DNA of 64,000 nt from Flavobacterium sp. AG291 (GCF_003350375.1 NZ_QQAR01000002.1:124001-188000), one strand, 5' to 3'. Counted from the first letter of the stretch, positions 7,268-18,294 are shown. Made by a program: numbers and translations. Notes: generated from the sequence alone by a model not told the origin.

Positions 7268-8143
7268 ATGAACCCTCCAAAAACCTTTGATAACTATCAA
7301 ATTCTGGTAAGGAATGAATTTGAAAAAAAGAAAAATGACCTATATGCAGGACAATTAATTTCACCAAGTACAGGTACTTTAAAAGATCTATTATTGATTT
7401 GTTATGATAAGTCTTTATCTCAGGATAAAGAAATTTTTAACCGTTTCTATGGTTTAAAATCAGATAAAGAAGGTCATAAACAGATTGAAGAATCTAGTCC
7501 GGATAAATTAAGATCATTAAGATCTTTTTTAATGGGGATTACAAATTCTCCTTCTAATTATATAGTTGAGCTTACAGCTATCTTAATTGATTTCAATCCA
7601 AGACCATATGGGAAGTATCTTAATGAAGATCCTTTAGAGCAGTCAAAAAATGAAAATCAACCAGAAGACATTATAAATACCTCTGAGAATATTCCGAAAG
7701 AAACGGAAACTCAAATAATAATTCAAAATAAATCAAATAGAAGATGGACACCATTATTTATAATCATTGTATTGATTATTGGAATTTTATCATTCAATGT
7801 CTTTATTATGGATTGCAATCTTATGGTATGGAAAAATGATCATTACGAAAAAGTGGATTGTAAAACCATAGAAGATGATACTTTAGGAAAATCTTATATA
7901 AAATTAAATGAATATCTCCTTTCAAATATGAAGAAGATAAAAGTAGACTCAAGCACTACTTTTTTCAATAAGGATGGTACAGCTTGTATTTGGTACTATA
8001 AAATATCTGATAATGAGCTAGAATATTTTACGGCTCCTGGAATTCATCCTGAAACAGGTAAAACCCTAAAAGCTATTACTTCATATATGATTGAAGGATA
8101 TGTTACCAATAGAAAAAATGATGTAGGAAAAAGGAAACCGTAA
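7268..8143 (+). CDS. Single-pass membrane protein, unknown
   Basis: A 291-residue protein I do not recognise. Residues 1-120 are soluble, mixed helical and charged. A linker rich in Asn, Glu and Thr follows (about 120-155). One membrane segment lies at about 160-182 after the basic K-S-N-R-R. The C-terminal domain of about 105 residues would be exported and carries three Cys (C184, C199, C240) and an aromatic-rich region (C-I-W-Y-Y-K-I). The topology, with a cytoplasmic N-domain, one helix and a periplasmic C-domain, resembles anti-sigma or transmembrane signalling proteins, but no motif supports that. A very long hairpin follows the stop. Confidence 0.7.
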   Translation: MNPPKTFDNYQILVRNEFEKKKNDLYAGQLISPSTGTLKDLLLICYDKSLSQDKEIFNRFYGLKSDKEGHKQIEESSPDKLRSLRSFLMGITNSPSNYIVELTAILIDFNPRPYGKYLNEDPLEQSKNENQPEDIINTSENIPKETETQIIIQNKSNRRWTPLFIIIVLIIGILSFNVFIMDCNLMVWKNDHYEKVDCKTIEDDTLGKSYIKLNEYLLSNMKKIKVDSSTTFFNKDGTACIWYYKISDNELEYFTAPGIHPETGKTLKAITSYMIEGYVTNRKNDVGKRKP

Positions 8144-8158
8144 AATCATTATTAAGTA

Positions 8159-8198
8159 AAAAAATAGATTTGAATTATATAATTCAAATCTATTTTTT
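8159..8198. terminator. 40-bp perfect palindrome
   Basis: Bases 8159-8178 are the exact reverse complement of 8179-8198, giving a 20-bp stem that starts with an A run and ends with a T run. It looks like an intrinsic terminator for the gene ending at 8143, working in both directions. It stops directly before the ATG at 8199, leaving no room for an independent ribosome binding region. Confidence 0.8.
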
Positions 8199-8585
8199 AT
8201 GAAAAACTTTATTTTATTGCTAGTAGTAATCTTTTTTACCTCATGTACAACCTATCTAACTGTTACCCTTGAAAAAGAAGTAATCCTTTATAAAACAAAA
8301 AAGAAAAATGACTCTTTGCATGTTATTCCTGCAAACACGCAAGTTTATCTTTCAAAGAGAAATAAAAAATATCGTAGAATAAAATATGACAATTACTATG
8401 GATGGGTAATTAATCCAATATATACAGAGAGTGTAAATGAAGTTAAAACAACAACTTCAACATCAAGCTATCAAACAAAAAGTAATAATATGTCATCCGG
8501 AGGATCAGTACATGTAAAAGGGTATACCAGAAAAGATGGTACATATGTCAGACCTCACACTAGAAGCAGATCCAAAAAACATTAA
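8199..8585 (+). CDS. SH3-like envelope lipoprotein
   Basis: A 128-residue lipoprotein. The signal peptide ends in F-F-T-S-C16. Residues 25-75 look like a bacterial SH3 (SH3_3) domain: V-I-L-Y, then I-P-A-N-T-Q-V-Y-L, K-Y-R-R-I-K-Y and Y-Y-G-W-V-I-N. A Ser/Thr-rich linker leads to a short C-terminal motif, V-K-G-Y-T-R-K-D-G-T-Y-V-R-P-H-T-R-S, which recurs at the ends of many small bacterial envelope proteins. SH3 domains of this type usually bind peptidoglycan. The start codon abuts the 40-bp palindrome, so expression needs either a promoter within it or read-through with altered folding. Confidence 0.8.
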   Translation: MKNFILLLVVIFFTSCTTYLTVTLEKEVILYKTKKKNDSLHVIPANTQVYLSKRNKKYRRIKYDNYYGWVINPIYTESVNEVKTTTSTSSYQTKSNNMSSGGSVHVKGYTRKDGTYVRPHTRSRSKKH

Positions 8586-8658
8586 TAAAGTTTTAAATAC
8601 ATAATAATTTATAACAAATATTATTCTATAACATTCTGAAATTATTAAAGCTAAAATA

Positions 8659-8691
8659 AATAAACTCTCTCCGATTCGGAGAGAGTTTATT
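8659..8691 (+). terminator. Strong intrinsic terminator
   Basis: A 15-bp perfect stem (8659-8673 with 8677-8691; core ACTCTCTCCG) with a 3-base loop, followed by an A/T-rich tract, 73 bp after the lipoprotein stop. Confidence 0.85.
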
Positions 8692-8779
8692 ATTTATAAA
8701 TCTTTATAACGTTTGGTTACAGGCAATTTACACAACTCAATCCCGATAACTATCGAGAGATATAGTAGCCAGCAAGTTT

Positions 8780-8926
8780 ATGGCTGGTATCTCAAACCAC
8801 CATAAACGAAACACACCTGTTTCGATAGGTAATGACTTAGGACTGGTTGGTGCCGTGTTGCAACTTATTATTGCCTTACTGGTTATTGTTGGAGCGGTTC
8901 TGCATTGGACTTGGAAACGGTTATAA
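8780..8926 (+). CDS. Possible 48-residue membrane peptide
   Basis: A short frame starting MAGISNHHKRNTPVSIGNDL has a clear hydrophobic helix (L-V-G-A-V-L-Q-L-I-I-A-L-L-V-I-V-G-A-V-L-H-W) and a basic end, W-K-R-L. A stop lies in frame 33 bp upstream, so this is the only start. It lies beyond the terminator at 8659-8691 and is convergent with the putative immunity gene at 9008. The composition is plausible for a small bitopic membrane protein, but it could be a remnant. An opposing frame (8737-8943) has no such order. Confidence 0.4.
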   Translation: MAGISNHHKRNTPVSIGNDLGLVGAVLQLIIALLVIVGAVLHWTWKRL

Positions 8927-9007
8927 AACAAAAGGATGAACATTGCTGCTCATCCTTTTTATAGTTTTTAAACATCCTGATTTAACGCAAGAAAATTCTT
9001 AACTTAT

Positions 9008-9361
9008 TTAGTCGTTTCTATAAGGTTCTGGAATAACGTAAGTATCTTTAAATTGAATATTTTTACACTTATTTTCTTCGTACCATTCTATCCATTTTTT
9101 ATGGTCTCGTTCGAATACACCTATTGGATAAGTTCTGGAGTAATTCATAATTTGATTAGTCGAAACGGGTGCATAATTTGAAATAAAAATTACAGATTGT
9201 CTAAATTTTGCATCTTGCAAAACCCCAATATTATCCTCAATATTTTTAACATGATTAAAAAAAGTTTCTTTAAATAGCACGTTTTCATCACATCTATTTA
9301 AGTTAGACGATTTACACGAAAGTAAAATTGGAATTAAAATTGTAATTAATATCTTTTTCAT
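9008..9361 (-). CDS. Lipoprotein, candidate RHS immunity
   Basis: A 117-residue lipoprotein of unknown family. The signal peptide ends in P-I-L-L-S-C16. The mature protein is a small, mostly alpha/beta domain with several aromatic residues (Y-S-R-T-Y-P, H-K-K-W-I-E-W-Y-E-E-N). It starts 2 bp after the RHS gene stop on the same strand, the usual place for an immunity gene of a polymorphic toxin. A lipid-anchored periplasmic antidote would fit a toxin that acts outside the cytoplasm. The immunity role is inferred from position and localisation only; no homology is recognised. Confidence 0.7.
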   Translation of the reverse strand: MKKILITILIPILLSCKSSNLNRCDENVLFKETFFNHVKNIEDNIGVLQDAKFRQSVIFISNYAPVSTNQIMNYSRTYPIGVFERDHKKWIEWYEENKCKNIQFKDTYVIPEPYRND

Positions 9362-9363
9362 AA

Positions 9364-12300
9364 TTATGGGATTTTAGTTTTTGTTACATTTATACCTCCA
9401 GTAGAAGCGTTCGGAGTTACTACTTGTGATGTTTTGGTACCGTCTCGCTCGTAATGTATATTATCACCAGTTAAATGGTCCTCTGCTCTATAATTATCAT
9501 TAACTTTATTTTCAGCAGTCCTTACCGCGATTTTATGCATAGCTGTGGCTCCAGCTGGATAGGTTCCTTTTATGTCACCAGCCTCTGCTTTCAATTGTTG
9601 TTCCTTTGTTTCATGCGCTAGTACTCCAGCAGTTGTTGCTCCACCAGGACCTGCTTTATCAAATTCTTGCATGTCGCCAATATCTAATATATTATCTTGT
9701 AGAGAGGCAACGGTAACAGATGCATCGTTGTTTACAATTTCTACATCTGCTACGGCAGGACTATTAATTGCATCTTTAAATACATCGATAAATGCTTGCT
9801 GTTGAGCAGTTATTGTACCTGAATATCCTGTAGAATTTAATGTTACATTACCATTTTTATCATATCCTACAGTATACATACCACCAGTTCCTTGCTTAAC
9901 AGTATCTTCATAAGCTGTTTTACTTGCTGCATTAGCAAAGGTTGGATGAATTATTTCTGGCCCCATACCATCTGGGTCAATGAATCTCATAGGATTATTA
10001 AAACAATAGTTATAGGGACTGTGTCTCCTCATTTGTTCTGCCAACGGGTCAATATTAAACCATCTACCTATTGCAGGGTCATAATTCCTTGCTCCATAAT
10101 CGTACAAGTTAAGCCCCAGCTCGTCTTGCTGCTCTTTGCCGTTGTACTTATACTTATAAGTAGCATCTGAAGCATTTATTACTGGTGTTATTACAACAAA
10201 TGGCTCAGTCTGAAATTCCCTCAACATTTGCTGTGCACTTGTATAACCATTATGCTTTAATCCAAACGGATAATAGTGATTTTCCTCAAGTATTTTAAGA
10301 ATACCATCAGCAGGGTCAACAGTATAGCTAACCCTCGTATTACCTAAATGATCTTTGTAATTGAAAACATAATTATGTATACCTAAACTTGGAGCACTAA
10401 CTCCCCAAGTTACTTTTACGTATCCTTCCGGAGTTGGATAAAAATCTAGTACGTTATTAGTATATTGAAATCCTGACAAATAATCTGTTGTGGTAATTAA
10501 ACTCCCGTCGGTTACAACTTTCTGTACTTTAGCACCATCTGCATTGTAAATATAGTTAATTTTTTGTGTACTACTATTATTAAACACAATTACCAAAGGC
10601 AAGTTCCGATGATTGTAAGTTATTGACGTGATACCCTTATTTTGATCCGAAGTCAGATTCCCATTATTATCGTATGTATAATCATTTACAGTATTAGTTG
10701 GACTATCTTTAAAACCCTTCGGATGAGCAGATGCATCAACAACTTTTAATAACCTATCTTTAATTGTAGTATCGTAAGTATAGGTGAGATCATCTATCTC
10801 TATAGTCGAGGATGATGTGTCGCTTTCGCCATTACGCTCAATATTTCTAATATTACCGTTCCCATCATAGTAAATCATTTCATTATAAGAGTTCCTGATA
10901 GGTACACTGGCAGTTGGAATATAATAGTATGCTCCGGTAAGCTGATCTTGCGAATCATAAGAGTATCCATATGCTCTTTTTATATTATCACTTGGAGTAC
11001 GCCAAAATGTCTCGGAAATATTTCCATTATAGAGTGATTTAACCCTACCATTCATTGTTTGGGATATAGTATCCTGATAACTTATTTTAAAGGCAAAGAG
11101 ATCCTGTGGATCATTTGGTAAAGCTAAATCCTTTGTATTATTTATTTCTTTTAGCCAACCTCTTATATTATATTTATAGTCCACTTTTTGTAAGGCTGCT
11201 ACTCCGCTAATATCAGTACCTCCAACATTTTTCCTGATAAGCTGACCAATTTCATTATAGGTGTTATAAGCCATAAGCTGAGGTGCTAAAGTACCTATTT
11301 TATGACTATGACTCAAGATTCTGTCCTGATTCGTATAAACTAAATCTTCTCTCGTTGTGTATGTATTAGAAAGGGATGTACGCCTGTTACTTGTTATTGA
11401 ATAAACCAAAGAACCATCAAAATCAAGTTTATTACTTACTATGGCATATCCTCCCAAATGATTTGCTGTTCTGTTACGAATAACCCTACCTTTAACGTCA
11501 TACATTATATAAGAAACTTCATTTTTAGTCTCAGATGCAGTAGTTGGTACCCGAGTCCATGAACCGGTTGGAAGCCCCGTTACAACAGAAGCTACACTTT
11601 GTCCTTCAATACTAAGAAATGGCGGATTTCCGGGGGAACCTGCAAACTTATAGTTATCATAATAATTTACCTTCAGTATTTTAAATCCAATTGGTAAAAC
11701 AAAGTTTGACGGCAAGATATAATCAACAGTAACCCCATCTATGGTAGTTGAACCTGCTTGATTGTAACGTGTCAAATTTATAGTTGAATTATTATTATTT
11801 TGTAGAGCTGCACGTGCTGAAGAATCAATGCCGGTCGCTGGAAACCATCCCGAAATACTTAACCTTCCATAAGCATCATACAAATTATACATCCATCCTT
11901 CCTCACCAGTACCAAATGGTGAGTATACCGGACCTGTTGCCACTACCCTGTCTTGCGCATCATAAACAATATATTCCCATTGTTTTCCTGGAATTCTTTT
12001 TTCTACATTTCTGTTCCTATCATCATATTTATATTGATAACATGTCCCATCGCTGAGCGCACTCGATGAAAGCGGGGGTAGAACATAAGTCAGGTTTCCG
12101 AATTGATCATATACGTAATATGTATTCCGTGCAGAATATGTAGTTAATCCCGAGGAAGCTGTATATGAATTATATACTCTTTTTAAAATTAGTTTACCGT
12201 CGGCATCTTTAAACTCTTCAGTTGTATTCATCTTTGATGCAGTAAAAGAACCTGTATATATTGCTGCGGCTTTATTCTCATCCTGAATAATGGTTTTATA

Positions 12301-12900
12301 CAGCTTTCCTGCTTCATAATTACCATTGGAAACAAAAGTAATATCATACAGCTTTGTGGATGAATTCCATGTAGCTGTTGCATTTAATTTTTTTGTCTCA
12401 TTAGCAATATTTGTTAAATATGCGTATTTGACAGTATGATCATTTTGATCAGTTGTACTAACTTGCCATTCACCACCAGGAGCAGCCTGTCTTAAAGTCC
12501 TGCTAAGTGGTGATTCCTCAAAAATGGTCTGACTATAGGGATTCGGTGCATAAAATCCGTTCATTGTATAATATGCATTAGTATTGCCAACCGGAGACAT
12601 ATCAAACTCAAGATTTGAATTAGCAGACGGATATGGGAGGTATTGCTTATCCTGTCTCCCATAGTTATCGTATTCTATGTGAGTTATTATGTCTTTTCCA
12701 CTTGCAGATTTTTTGCCTTGTATTTGTTGAATTGGCCTCCCTAATCCATCAAGATATACTACATCAACCTGGGCAAGATCAGGATTAGATACAGATGTAA
12801 AATTTCTGTAGGTTAGAGTCTTAACATAATTCTTAGATGTAGTTTGCCCAATCATTATAAAAGGGAGTACAAGTAATATATATATTATTTTGTTTTTCAT
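9364..12900 (-). CDS. RHS-core polymorphic toxin
   Basis: An 1178-residue secreted protein. The start was set at [19 protein letters not shown], a signal peptide; an upstream extension overlaps the previous gene and lacks one. Residues 20-90 match DUF6443, typical of Bacteroidota RHS proteins ([12 protein letters not shown]). YD-type repeats then run to about 900. The RHS-associated core contains [15 protein letters not shown] and [15 protein letters not shown] and ends at D-P-D-G (about 978). The last 200 residues form the variable toxin part. There H1096-E-T-K-E and, about 25 residues on, [10 protein letters not shown] suggest a zinc peptidase-like site. That catalytic assignment is inference. 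Confidence 0.93.
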   Translation of the reverse strand: MKNKIIYILLVLPFIMIGQTTSKNYVKTLTYRNFTSVSNPDLAQVDVVYLDGLGRPIQQIQGKKSASGKDIITHIEYDNYGRQDKQYLPYPSANSNLEFDMSPVGNTNAYYTMNGFYAPNPYSQTIFEESPLSRTLRQAAPGGEWQVSTTDQNDHTVKYAYLTNIANETKKLNATATWNSSTKLYDITFVSNGNYEAGKLYKTIIQDENKAAAIYTGSFTASKMNTTEEFKDADGKLILKRVYNSYTASSGLTTYSARNTYYVYDQFGNLTYVLPPLSSSALSDGTCYQYKYDDRNRNVEKRIPGKQWEYIVYDAQDRVVATGPVYSPFGTGEEGWMYNLYDAYGRLSISGWFPATGIDSSARAALQNNNNSTINLTRYNQAGSTTIDGVTVDYILPSNFVLPIGFKILKVNYYDNYKFAGSPGNPPFLSIEGQSVASVVTGLPTGSWTRVPTTASETKNEVSYIMYDVKGRVIRNRTANHLGGYAIVSNKLDFDGSLVYSITSNRRTSLSNTYTTREDLVYTNQDRILSHSHKIGTLAPQLMAYNTYNEIGQLIRKNVGGTDISGVAALQKVDYKYNIRGWLKEINNTKDLALPNDPQDLFAFKISYQDTISQTMNGRVKSLYNGNISETFWRTPSDNIKRAYGYSYDSQDQLTGAYYYIPTASVPIRNSYNEMIYYDGNGNIRNIERNGESDTSSSTIEIDDLTYTYDTTIKDRLLKVVDASAHPKGFKDSPTNTVNDYTYDNNGNLTSDQNKGITSITYNHRNLPLVIVFNNSSTQKINYIYNADGAKVQKVVTDGSLITTTDYLSGFQYTNNVLDFYPTPEGYVKVTWGVSAPSLGIHNYVFNYKDHLGNTRVSYTVDPADGILKILEENHYYPFGLKHNGYTSAQQMLREFQTEPFVVITPVINASDATYKYKYNGKEQQDELGLNLYDYGARNYDPAIGRWFNIDPLAEQMRRHSPYNYCFNNPMRFIDPDGMGPEIIHPTFANAASKTAYEDTVKQGTGGMYTVGYDKNGNVTLNSTGYSGTITAQQQAFIDVFKDAINSPAVADVEIVNNDASVTVASLQDNILDIGDMQEFDKAGPGGATTAGVLAHETKEQQLKAEAGDIKGTYPAGATAMHKIAVRTAENKVNDNYRAEDHLTGDNIHYERDGTKTSQVVTPNASTGGINVTKTKIP

Positions 12901-12910
12901 TTTAAATAGA

Positions 12911-15900
12911 TTATGGCTTATAGTTGTATTTATATTCGGACATAATATAATTATTAGCATCCCTAATAAATTCGAGACGGCCAACGCTGTCATATTGATA
13001 AGTAGTTTTTAATCCTTTGGGATCGATAATAGTAGAAATTCCCAGCAATAATTTATAGGTGTAAGAAGTTACCATACTGTCTTTTAACGCTATGTCGTTT
13101 CTTAGCGCTGATAAAGCCGATAACAAAGTAGTTTCTGTACCTGTATCAGAAGCCGATTGTATTGAAGAAATAAGTCCGGAAGGAATTGCGCTATATTGTA
13201 TATTTTCAATCATTGCTACAGGAAGGGATAAATTATATCCATAAATTAAGCAGGTACGTTTCCCTCCAATTTCATATTCAATTAAATTCCCGTTGGCATC
13301 ATATCTTAAATAATTTACTTTATAACCTAGATTTTCGTCTCCTTTATAAAGCTTTTTTAAGGTGGGATGAAATATATCCGGATATTGATAACCATTTGAA
13401 CCTAGTCTTCTATAATATTCAGTCCTTTCAGTACTTACTAAAGTAGAATTAATATAGCTTTTAATTTCAGTTGGTATATTAATAGTATTGTTAGCGACCA
13501 TTTGTTGTAATGTATTAGAATTTGGGTCACTACTATTAAAATTATAAGGATATTTGAAATATTTCTCTGTTATATCACCTGTGATCGATGTTTTTTGTTC
13601 ATAGCTCAGTTGATTATAACTATCGTAACTATAGTTTATATTTTCAACAAGCGCAGGTGAACCCGTTATATACTCTTCAGTAATGGTTTTTTTAAGAAGG
13701 CTTTGCCCACTTATAATAGGATAAAACCCTATTAGGTAATCAGGATAGTAATATGTTTCGTCAGTATATACGTAAAAATTACCTTGTATTCCAACCTTCA
13801 TACCCCAATTGACATCATTTACTACTTTCTGATATTCATTGGTTTGCTTTTTAATGAGTGCTCCACTTGCATTTTTTATTTCCATTACCTTTATTAAACC
13901 ATTTGAAGGAAGCTGAATTGGTTCCGGAATAGACAGATCAGTATATGCACCATACCCTATTGCAGCTGAACTTACAGGCTGATTTTGGTAATACTCGACA
14001 ACAGCACCATTTGGAGTATTCTGGAGATCATTTGAAACCTGGATTTCGGTAACTTTATCATATCCTACAAGAAATCCTTTTGCATTTTGTGAAGCAGAAA
14101 TAAAACTATTAGAAGACAATACACATTTAGTACCTATAAAAGTACGCATCGGTGGGATTTGGTTTTCACTTTGAAATTCCGTCCAATAATATTTGAATGA
14201 AGCTTTATTCAAAAAAACTGGAGCCGACATTAATTTCCCTCCTTCATACGTATAGTTCTTTTTCATAGCAATCTGTCCGGCGCCTGTTTGGGAAACTACG
14301 GAAGCCAGCCGCATTCCTGCACCTTTTGAAAGTGCCGGTAGAGGAGTTATGTCTTTAAAAGTTAACTGAAGATTTGCCTGGCTTGTATTCGAAGGATAGC
14401 TGTATGTCCCACAGCCTCCTCGTACCTCAAATACAATAATACCTTTTGGCAGATTGAAAGTAAGATCATTTATAAATTTTTCAATGGGATCGTTGTAGGC
14501 TTTTTGAACATAAATAACATTATTTATATAGGTATTATACTGAGAATTCGTACCATTGATAAATCCATTAATTCCCATCACACCATTCAGTCCGTATGAA
14601 CTCAGCCCCCCTAAACTTTCAAGGTAAGCCATCAGTTCCGGCTTGAATACCTGAATTTTCACATAACAATTTGCATAAGCATTTGGATCCGTGCATCCTA
14701 AAGTACTTAACTGTGCACTACCCTTAAACAAAGTATAATCTGCTGTAAGATAAACTGATTGTGTGGTTGTAGGGGTTAAAGTTGAAACACTGATATACTT
14801 ATTCGCATCATAAGAAATATCAGGTATTCCTACATTGTCAAAGGTATTCATCTCCCAATTAAATGTTGTGTATCCTCCGGTCGGATAATTAATTTTTTCC
14901 AATATTCCAGCCCTACAGTATTGTGGTGATGGGCTGCGGTTATTGTTGTAATATTTTACAAATTTTTGATTATTTTGTTCCAAATTGAAACTATAGATGT
15001 TAGGCATAAAAGATGTGTTACCAGAAATTCCGTTATAATAACCCCAAAAATCTACAGCATAGGAGGTTTTCTTGGGCAGTGTCTGGGAATTATATTCAAA
15101 CGTATATGGCTTAATACCTACCTCCTGTACAGCTACAAGTTTTAATCTTTGAGTTAATTCCTGAGTAGTCTTATCCGCAGAATATCCTCCAAAATTTAAT
15201 TCTGTATCCCAATTTGTACCTGATGTATTTGCTACAAAATAATCGTACGTGAAATTAAAATCTTTTATATATTCTCCTTTAGTATTTCTAACTTCAATTT
15301 TGTCCAGTTTACGCCCTTCTTTTAAATCTGTTCTGGATGAAGAAGCAAAATTAACAGTACCTGCTGAAAAATTAATTGATGACAAATATGTATAATTCTG
15401 CTGTGTAGCAAGTCTTGATGTGACTTCACCGTCAGTTAGGGGAAAGCCCCCCATACCTGTAGTCATTGAAATCTGGTAATCAGTAAAATTTTTACTGATC
15501 ATTGGTAAATTTTTACTAACAGCGGTTGTAATGTAATTATAAGTAATTACATCTCCATTATTTGTTGTTATTTGGGTTAACTTGTAAACTCTTGATGTTT
15601 TCTCTTCAGATTTTGTTATATCAATAGCTGAAGAAAGCCCTGCTGTTTCTGTATTGGAAAAATTTAGGATTGCCTGTGTTTCTTCTTTTAATTCAAATAG
15701 AAATCTGTGCCCATCCGGAACACTTATAACAAAACTTGGTTGCAGGTTGGATGTATTTGAATTGGAAGGAATGATAGTTATATTTTTATCCGTTACACAT
15801 TCAAATTTTCCGGTCTTCCAATCTAGCGTAAATTCACCGGAATAGTTAAGCACTGAAAATGTAAACTTATCAGGCGTTGTGTCCATAAGGCCTGTAGCCA

Positions 15901-16396
15901 ACATTTCATTGAAACCACAAGCATTAAATGCGAGCAAATCATCTAAATTAGAACGCTCTAAAAAAAAAGGGGTGTTTGAAGCCCAAAGGCTTTCAGGATT
16001 TACAGGGCTTTGATAAGCAATCATACAGTCAATGCCGGAATAATTTCTATTTTTATAGTATCCGAAATCATCCGTGCCCTGAACGTTTTGTACTATACTA
16101 CCTTCAGCTTGTAAAGCCCAACCTAGCCCAACCCAACCGGCTTCCTCAACAACTTTGATACCATTTGAAGTATAAGATAAGGAAATAGGAATTTCCAGCC
16201 CTTTGGCTTTTACCGTATATATAGGAATGGTTACCTGAGGAGTACCTGTATATTTGCCTATGGGCATATCACCGAACCTCATAAATTGTGATGCCTGTGG
16301 ATTTTTTGGCATCATATCAGGTGCTAATGTCTTGCTGTTAACCTGTCCCAATACATTTATTGAGAATAATAAACAGATTATATATAAATATCTCAT
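12911..16396 (-). CDS. YD-repeat/RHS companion protein
   Basis: An 1161-residue secreted protein. A signal peptide (cleavage near V-L-G-Q) is followed by the typical Bacteroidota RHS start: [26 protein letters not shown], and [14 protein letters not shown] long beta-rich region contains irregular YD units, with more regular ones near the end ([24 protein letters not shown]). It stops without an RHS core or toxin tip. It ends 10 bp before the RHS toxin gene. It may be the N-terminal half of the same beta-cage shell encoded separately. No recognisable T9SS sorting domain is visible at its C-terminus. Confidence 0.9.
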   Translation of the reverse strand: MRYLYIICLLFSINVLGQVNSKTLAPDMMPKNPQASQFMRFGDMPIGKYTGTPQVTIPIYTVKAKGLEIPISLSYTSNGIKVVEEAGWVGLGWALQAEGSIVQNVQGTDDFGYYKNRNYSGIDCMIAYQSPVNPESLWASNTPFFLERSNLDDLLAFNACGFNEMLATGLMDTTPDKFTFSVLNYSGEFTLDWKTGKFECVTDKNITIIPSNSNTSNLQPSFVISVPDGHRFLFELKEETQAILNFSNTETAGLSSAIDITKSEEKTSRVYKLTQITTNNGDVITYNYITTAVSKNLPMISKNFTDYQISMTTGMGGFPLTDGEVTSRLATQQNYTYLSSINFSAGTVNFASSSRTDLKEGRKLDKIEVRNTKGEYIKDFNFTYDYFVANTSGTNWDTELNFGGYSADKTTQELTQRLKLVAVQEVGIKPYTFEYNSQTLPKKTSYAVDFWGYYNGISGNTSFMPNIYSFNLEQNNQKFVKYYNNNRSPSPQYCRAGILEKINYPTGGYTTFNWEMNTFDNVGIPDISYDANKYISVSTLTPTTTQSVYLTADYTLFKGSAQLSTLGCTDPNAYANCYVKIQVFKPELMAYLESLGGLSSYGLNGVMGINGFINGTNSQYNTYINNVIYVQKAYNDPIEKFINDLTFNLPKGIIVFEVRGGCGTYSYPSNTSQANLQLTFKDITPLPALSKGAGMRLASVVSQTGAGQIAMKKNYTYEGGKLMSAPVFLNKASFKYYWTEFQSENQIPPMRTFIGTKCVLSSNSFISASQNAKGFLVGYDKVTEIQVSNDLQNTPNGAVVEYYQNQPVSSAAIGYGAYTDLSIPEPIQLPSNGLIKVMEIKNASGALIKKQTNEYQKVVNDVNWGMKVGIQGNFYVYTDETYYYPDYLIGFYPIISGQSLLKKTITEEYITGSPALVENINYSYDSYNQLSYEQKTSITGDITEKYFKYPYNFNSSDPNSNTLQQMVANNTINIPTEIKSYINSTLVSTERTEYYRRLGSNGYQYPDIFHPTLKKLYKGDENLGYKVNYLRYDANGNLIEYEIGGKRTCLIYGYNLSLPVAMIENIQYSAIPSGLISSIQSASDTGTETTLLSALSALRNDIALKDSMVTSYTYKLLLGISTIIDPKGLKTTYQYDSVGRLEFIRDANNYIMSEYKYNYKP

Positions 16397-16407
16397 GTAT
16401 GTTATTT

Positions 16408-18021
16408 CTAATTTTTTCCTTTCATTACTTTAACAGATTCGTCACCCTTATCTGTTCTCACTTCAACAATGTAAATACCTTCCGGATAAGAACCTAAGTC
16501 AATGGGTATGGTTCGGTCTTTGACCGAAAAACTTTGCAACTGTCTCCCTGCAAGATCAAAAATGGATAAGGTGCCGTTCATATATTCAAACCCAACAATA
16601 ATGTTGGTAAACTGAAGTGCAGGATTGGGAATGGCTTCCAGATTGAGTTTCTTTTCTTCTTTTTTCTTTTCTTTATCTTTTAACTTGACAACCCAAAAGT
16701 CAGCCTTGCCCTGTGCATTATTCCTGTCACGTGAAACTTCACCCTTTGATGTGCCCGCAAGTATATATCCTCCGTCACGGGTTTCAACTACTTTTCTAAG
16801 TATATCCTCCCCGTTACTGCCTACTGTTTCTTTCCATAATTCTTCACCCTCAGAAGAAATTTTTAAAGCGATATAATCATTGATCTCTTTTTTGTCTTTT
16901 TTGTTTGTACCCATAGTTTCACTTTGAGCATAGCCTCCCAATAAAATAGTCCCATCGGCATTTTCAACAGCAGAACTCAAGATATCGGTCTTACCAGTAT
17001 CATACGTTTGCTGCCACTGGATTTCTCCTTTTTCATCAAGTTTAATAACCCAGAAATCTGTCCCCTTTTTGTTTGATTTGCTTTTATTTCCCGAGGTCGC
17101 TGAAGCTGAATCTCCAGCTATAATATAACCTTTGTCGTTAGTTTGAACTACTGAATACAAATGGTCATCATCGTTTCCTCCGAGGGTTTGTTGCCATTCA
17201 ATATCTCCATCTTTATTGAGTTTTAAAACCCAAAAATCACCTTCACCATATCCCGAATGAGATTTATCCTTTGAGGCTGGGGAATTAGAATACCCCCCAA
17301 CTAAAAAGCCTCCATCTTCAGTTACGATTAGGCTTTCTAAAACATCCGCATATTGTCCTCCATAAGTCTTTTGCCATTTGATTTCTCCATTTTCATCAAG
17401 TTTGATGATCCAGTAATCGGTATTTCCCAAACTTTTTTCAGTCTTTCCATATTTGTCTTTTCCTCCATTAAGAATTTTGAGACTTACATCGGAATCAGAG
17501 CTACCTCCAACTATATAACCTTTATCAGGTGTTTGGATAATAGTTTTAACCAAATCTCTACCACTTCCACCTATTGTTCTTTGCCATTCTTCATTACCTT
17601 TTGCGTTCAATTTAATTATCCAAAAGTCCAAATTCCCTCGACAAGAATCTTTTTTATGAAGTCCAATACCCGATTCTGAGGATCCCGCGAGAATGAATCC
17701 TCCATCTGAAGTATTACGAATACTGTTTAAAAAATCGGCACCGGAACCTCCAAAACTTTTTTGCCAATCCAGTTCTCCATCCTCATTCATTTTCCACACC
17801 CAGTAATCAAGGTCTCCCTCATTATCGGATGTTTTATTGCCGGTTTTTTTTGAAACCGAACTTCCCGCAAGAATAAATCCATAGTCAGCGGTTGGCTGCA
17901 CATCGAAAAGATAATCCCCATGTTTACCTCCAAAAGATTTTTCCCATAATAAATCTTGGGCATGCAGGTTCAGACAGCACAAGAGTGCTAAATAAAAGTT
18001 AATTTTGTTCAGACAATACAT
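16408..18021 (-). CDS. T9SS-sorted repeat (beta-propeller) protein
   Basis: A 537-residue secreted protein: signal peptide, then about seven repeats of roughly 55-65 residues. Each contains D-F/Y-W-V/I-I/V-K-L-(D/N)-E-x-G-E-I-x-W-Q, then T-Y/L-G-G and D-x-G-(Y/F)-I-(I/L)-A/G-G. These are probably blades of one or more beta-propellers. Residues about 450-537 form a T9SS type A sorting domain: P-N-P, T-L-S-I-F-D-L-A-G-R-Q-L, L-G-S-Y-P-E-G-I-Y-I-V-E-V, V-K-V-M-K. The protein is therefore exported through the type IX pathway and attached to the cell surface. It is the first gene of the RHS operon, 11 bp before the YD-repeat gene. Confidence 0.92.
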   Translation of the reverse strand: MYCLNKINFYLALLCCLNLHAQDLLWEKSFGGKHGDYLFDVQPTADYGFILAGSSVSKKTGNKTSDNEGDLDYWVWKMNEDGELDWQKSFGGSGADFLNSIRNTSDGGFILAGSSESGIGLHKKDSCRGNLDFWIIKLNAKGNEEWQRTIGGSGRDLVKTIIQTPDKGYIVGGSSDSDVSLKILNGGKDKYGKTEKSLGNTDYWIIKLDENGEIKWQKTYGGQYADVLESLIVTEDGGFLVGGYSNSPASKDKSHSGYGEGDFWVLKLNKDGDIEWQQTLGGNDDDHLYSVVQTNDKGYIIAGDSASATSGNKSKSNKKGTDFWVIKLDEKGEIQWQQTYDTGKTDILSSAVENADGTILLGGYAQSETMGTNKKDKKEINDYIALKISSEGEELWKETVGSNGEDILRKVVETRDGGYILAGTSKGEVSRDRNNAQGKADFWVVKLKDKEKKKEEKKLNLEAIPNPALQFTNIIVGFEYMNGTLSIFDLAGRQLQSFSVKDRTIPIDLGSYPEGIYIVEVRTDKGDESVKVMKGKN

Positions 18022-18044
18022 TGTAAAATTTTATTAAATCGGCG

Positions 18045-18094
18045 CAAATTTATAAAGGTAATTTCACATAAAATTACGGTAAAACCGTAATTTT
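18045..18094 (-). promoter_or_regulatory. Promoter and inverted repeat of RHS operon
   Basis: On the minus strand TAAATTTG (18052-18045) fits the TAnnTTTG -7 element, 24 bp before the ATG of the T9SS gene. Immediately upstream, a perfect 11-bp inverted repeat, AAAATTACGGT (18070-18080) with ACCGTAATTTT (18084-18094) and loop AAA, covers the expected -33 position. It looks like an operator. Confidence 0.6.
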
Positions 18095-18294
18095 ATATTA
18101 GCAAATCAATATCCGTTTAGATATAAGAATTGTTAATCTGTATCAAGTTTTGTAATAATTATAATCTCTTGTAAAAATGTCTCAATGTTTCTGACGGCTT
18201 TTTATTATAAGTCAGAAGTAATCGACTGAAATTATTTTTTATGCAGAATATATCATATTAAATTATTACATTTACTATGGAAAAATAACTTCTT
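18095..18294. other. Intergenic, nothing recognised
   Basis: An A/T-rich stretch between the RHS operon promoter and the repeated 19-bp motif. No gene or clear RNA signal seen. Confidence 0.4.

Noticed and set aside
7137..7367. 76-codon minus-strand frame over the start of the 7268 gene
   Set aside because: Overlaps the phased repeats and the 5' end of a better gene; aromatic-rich random translation with no domain pattern.
8737..8943. 68-codon minus-strand frame
   Set aside because: Antisense to the 48-residue membrane frame; no signal, helix or domain pattern.
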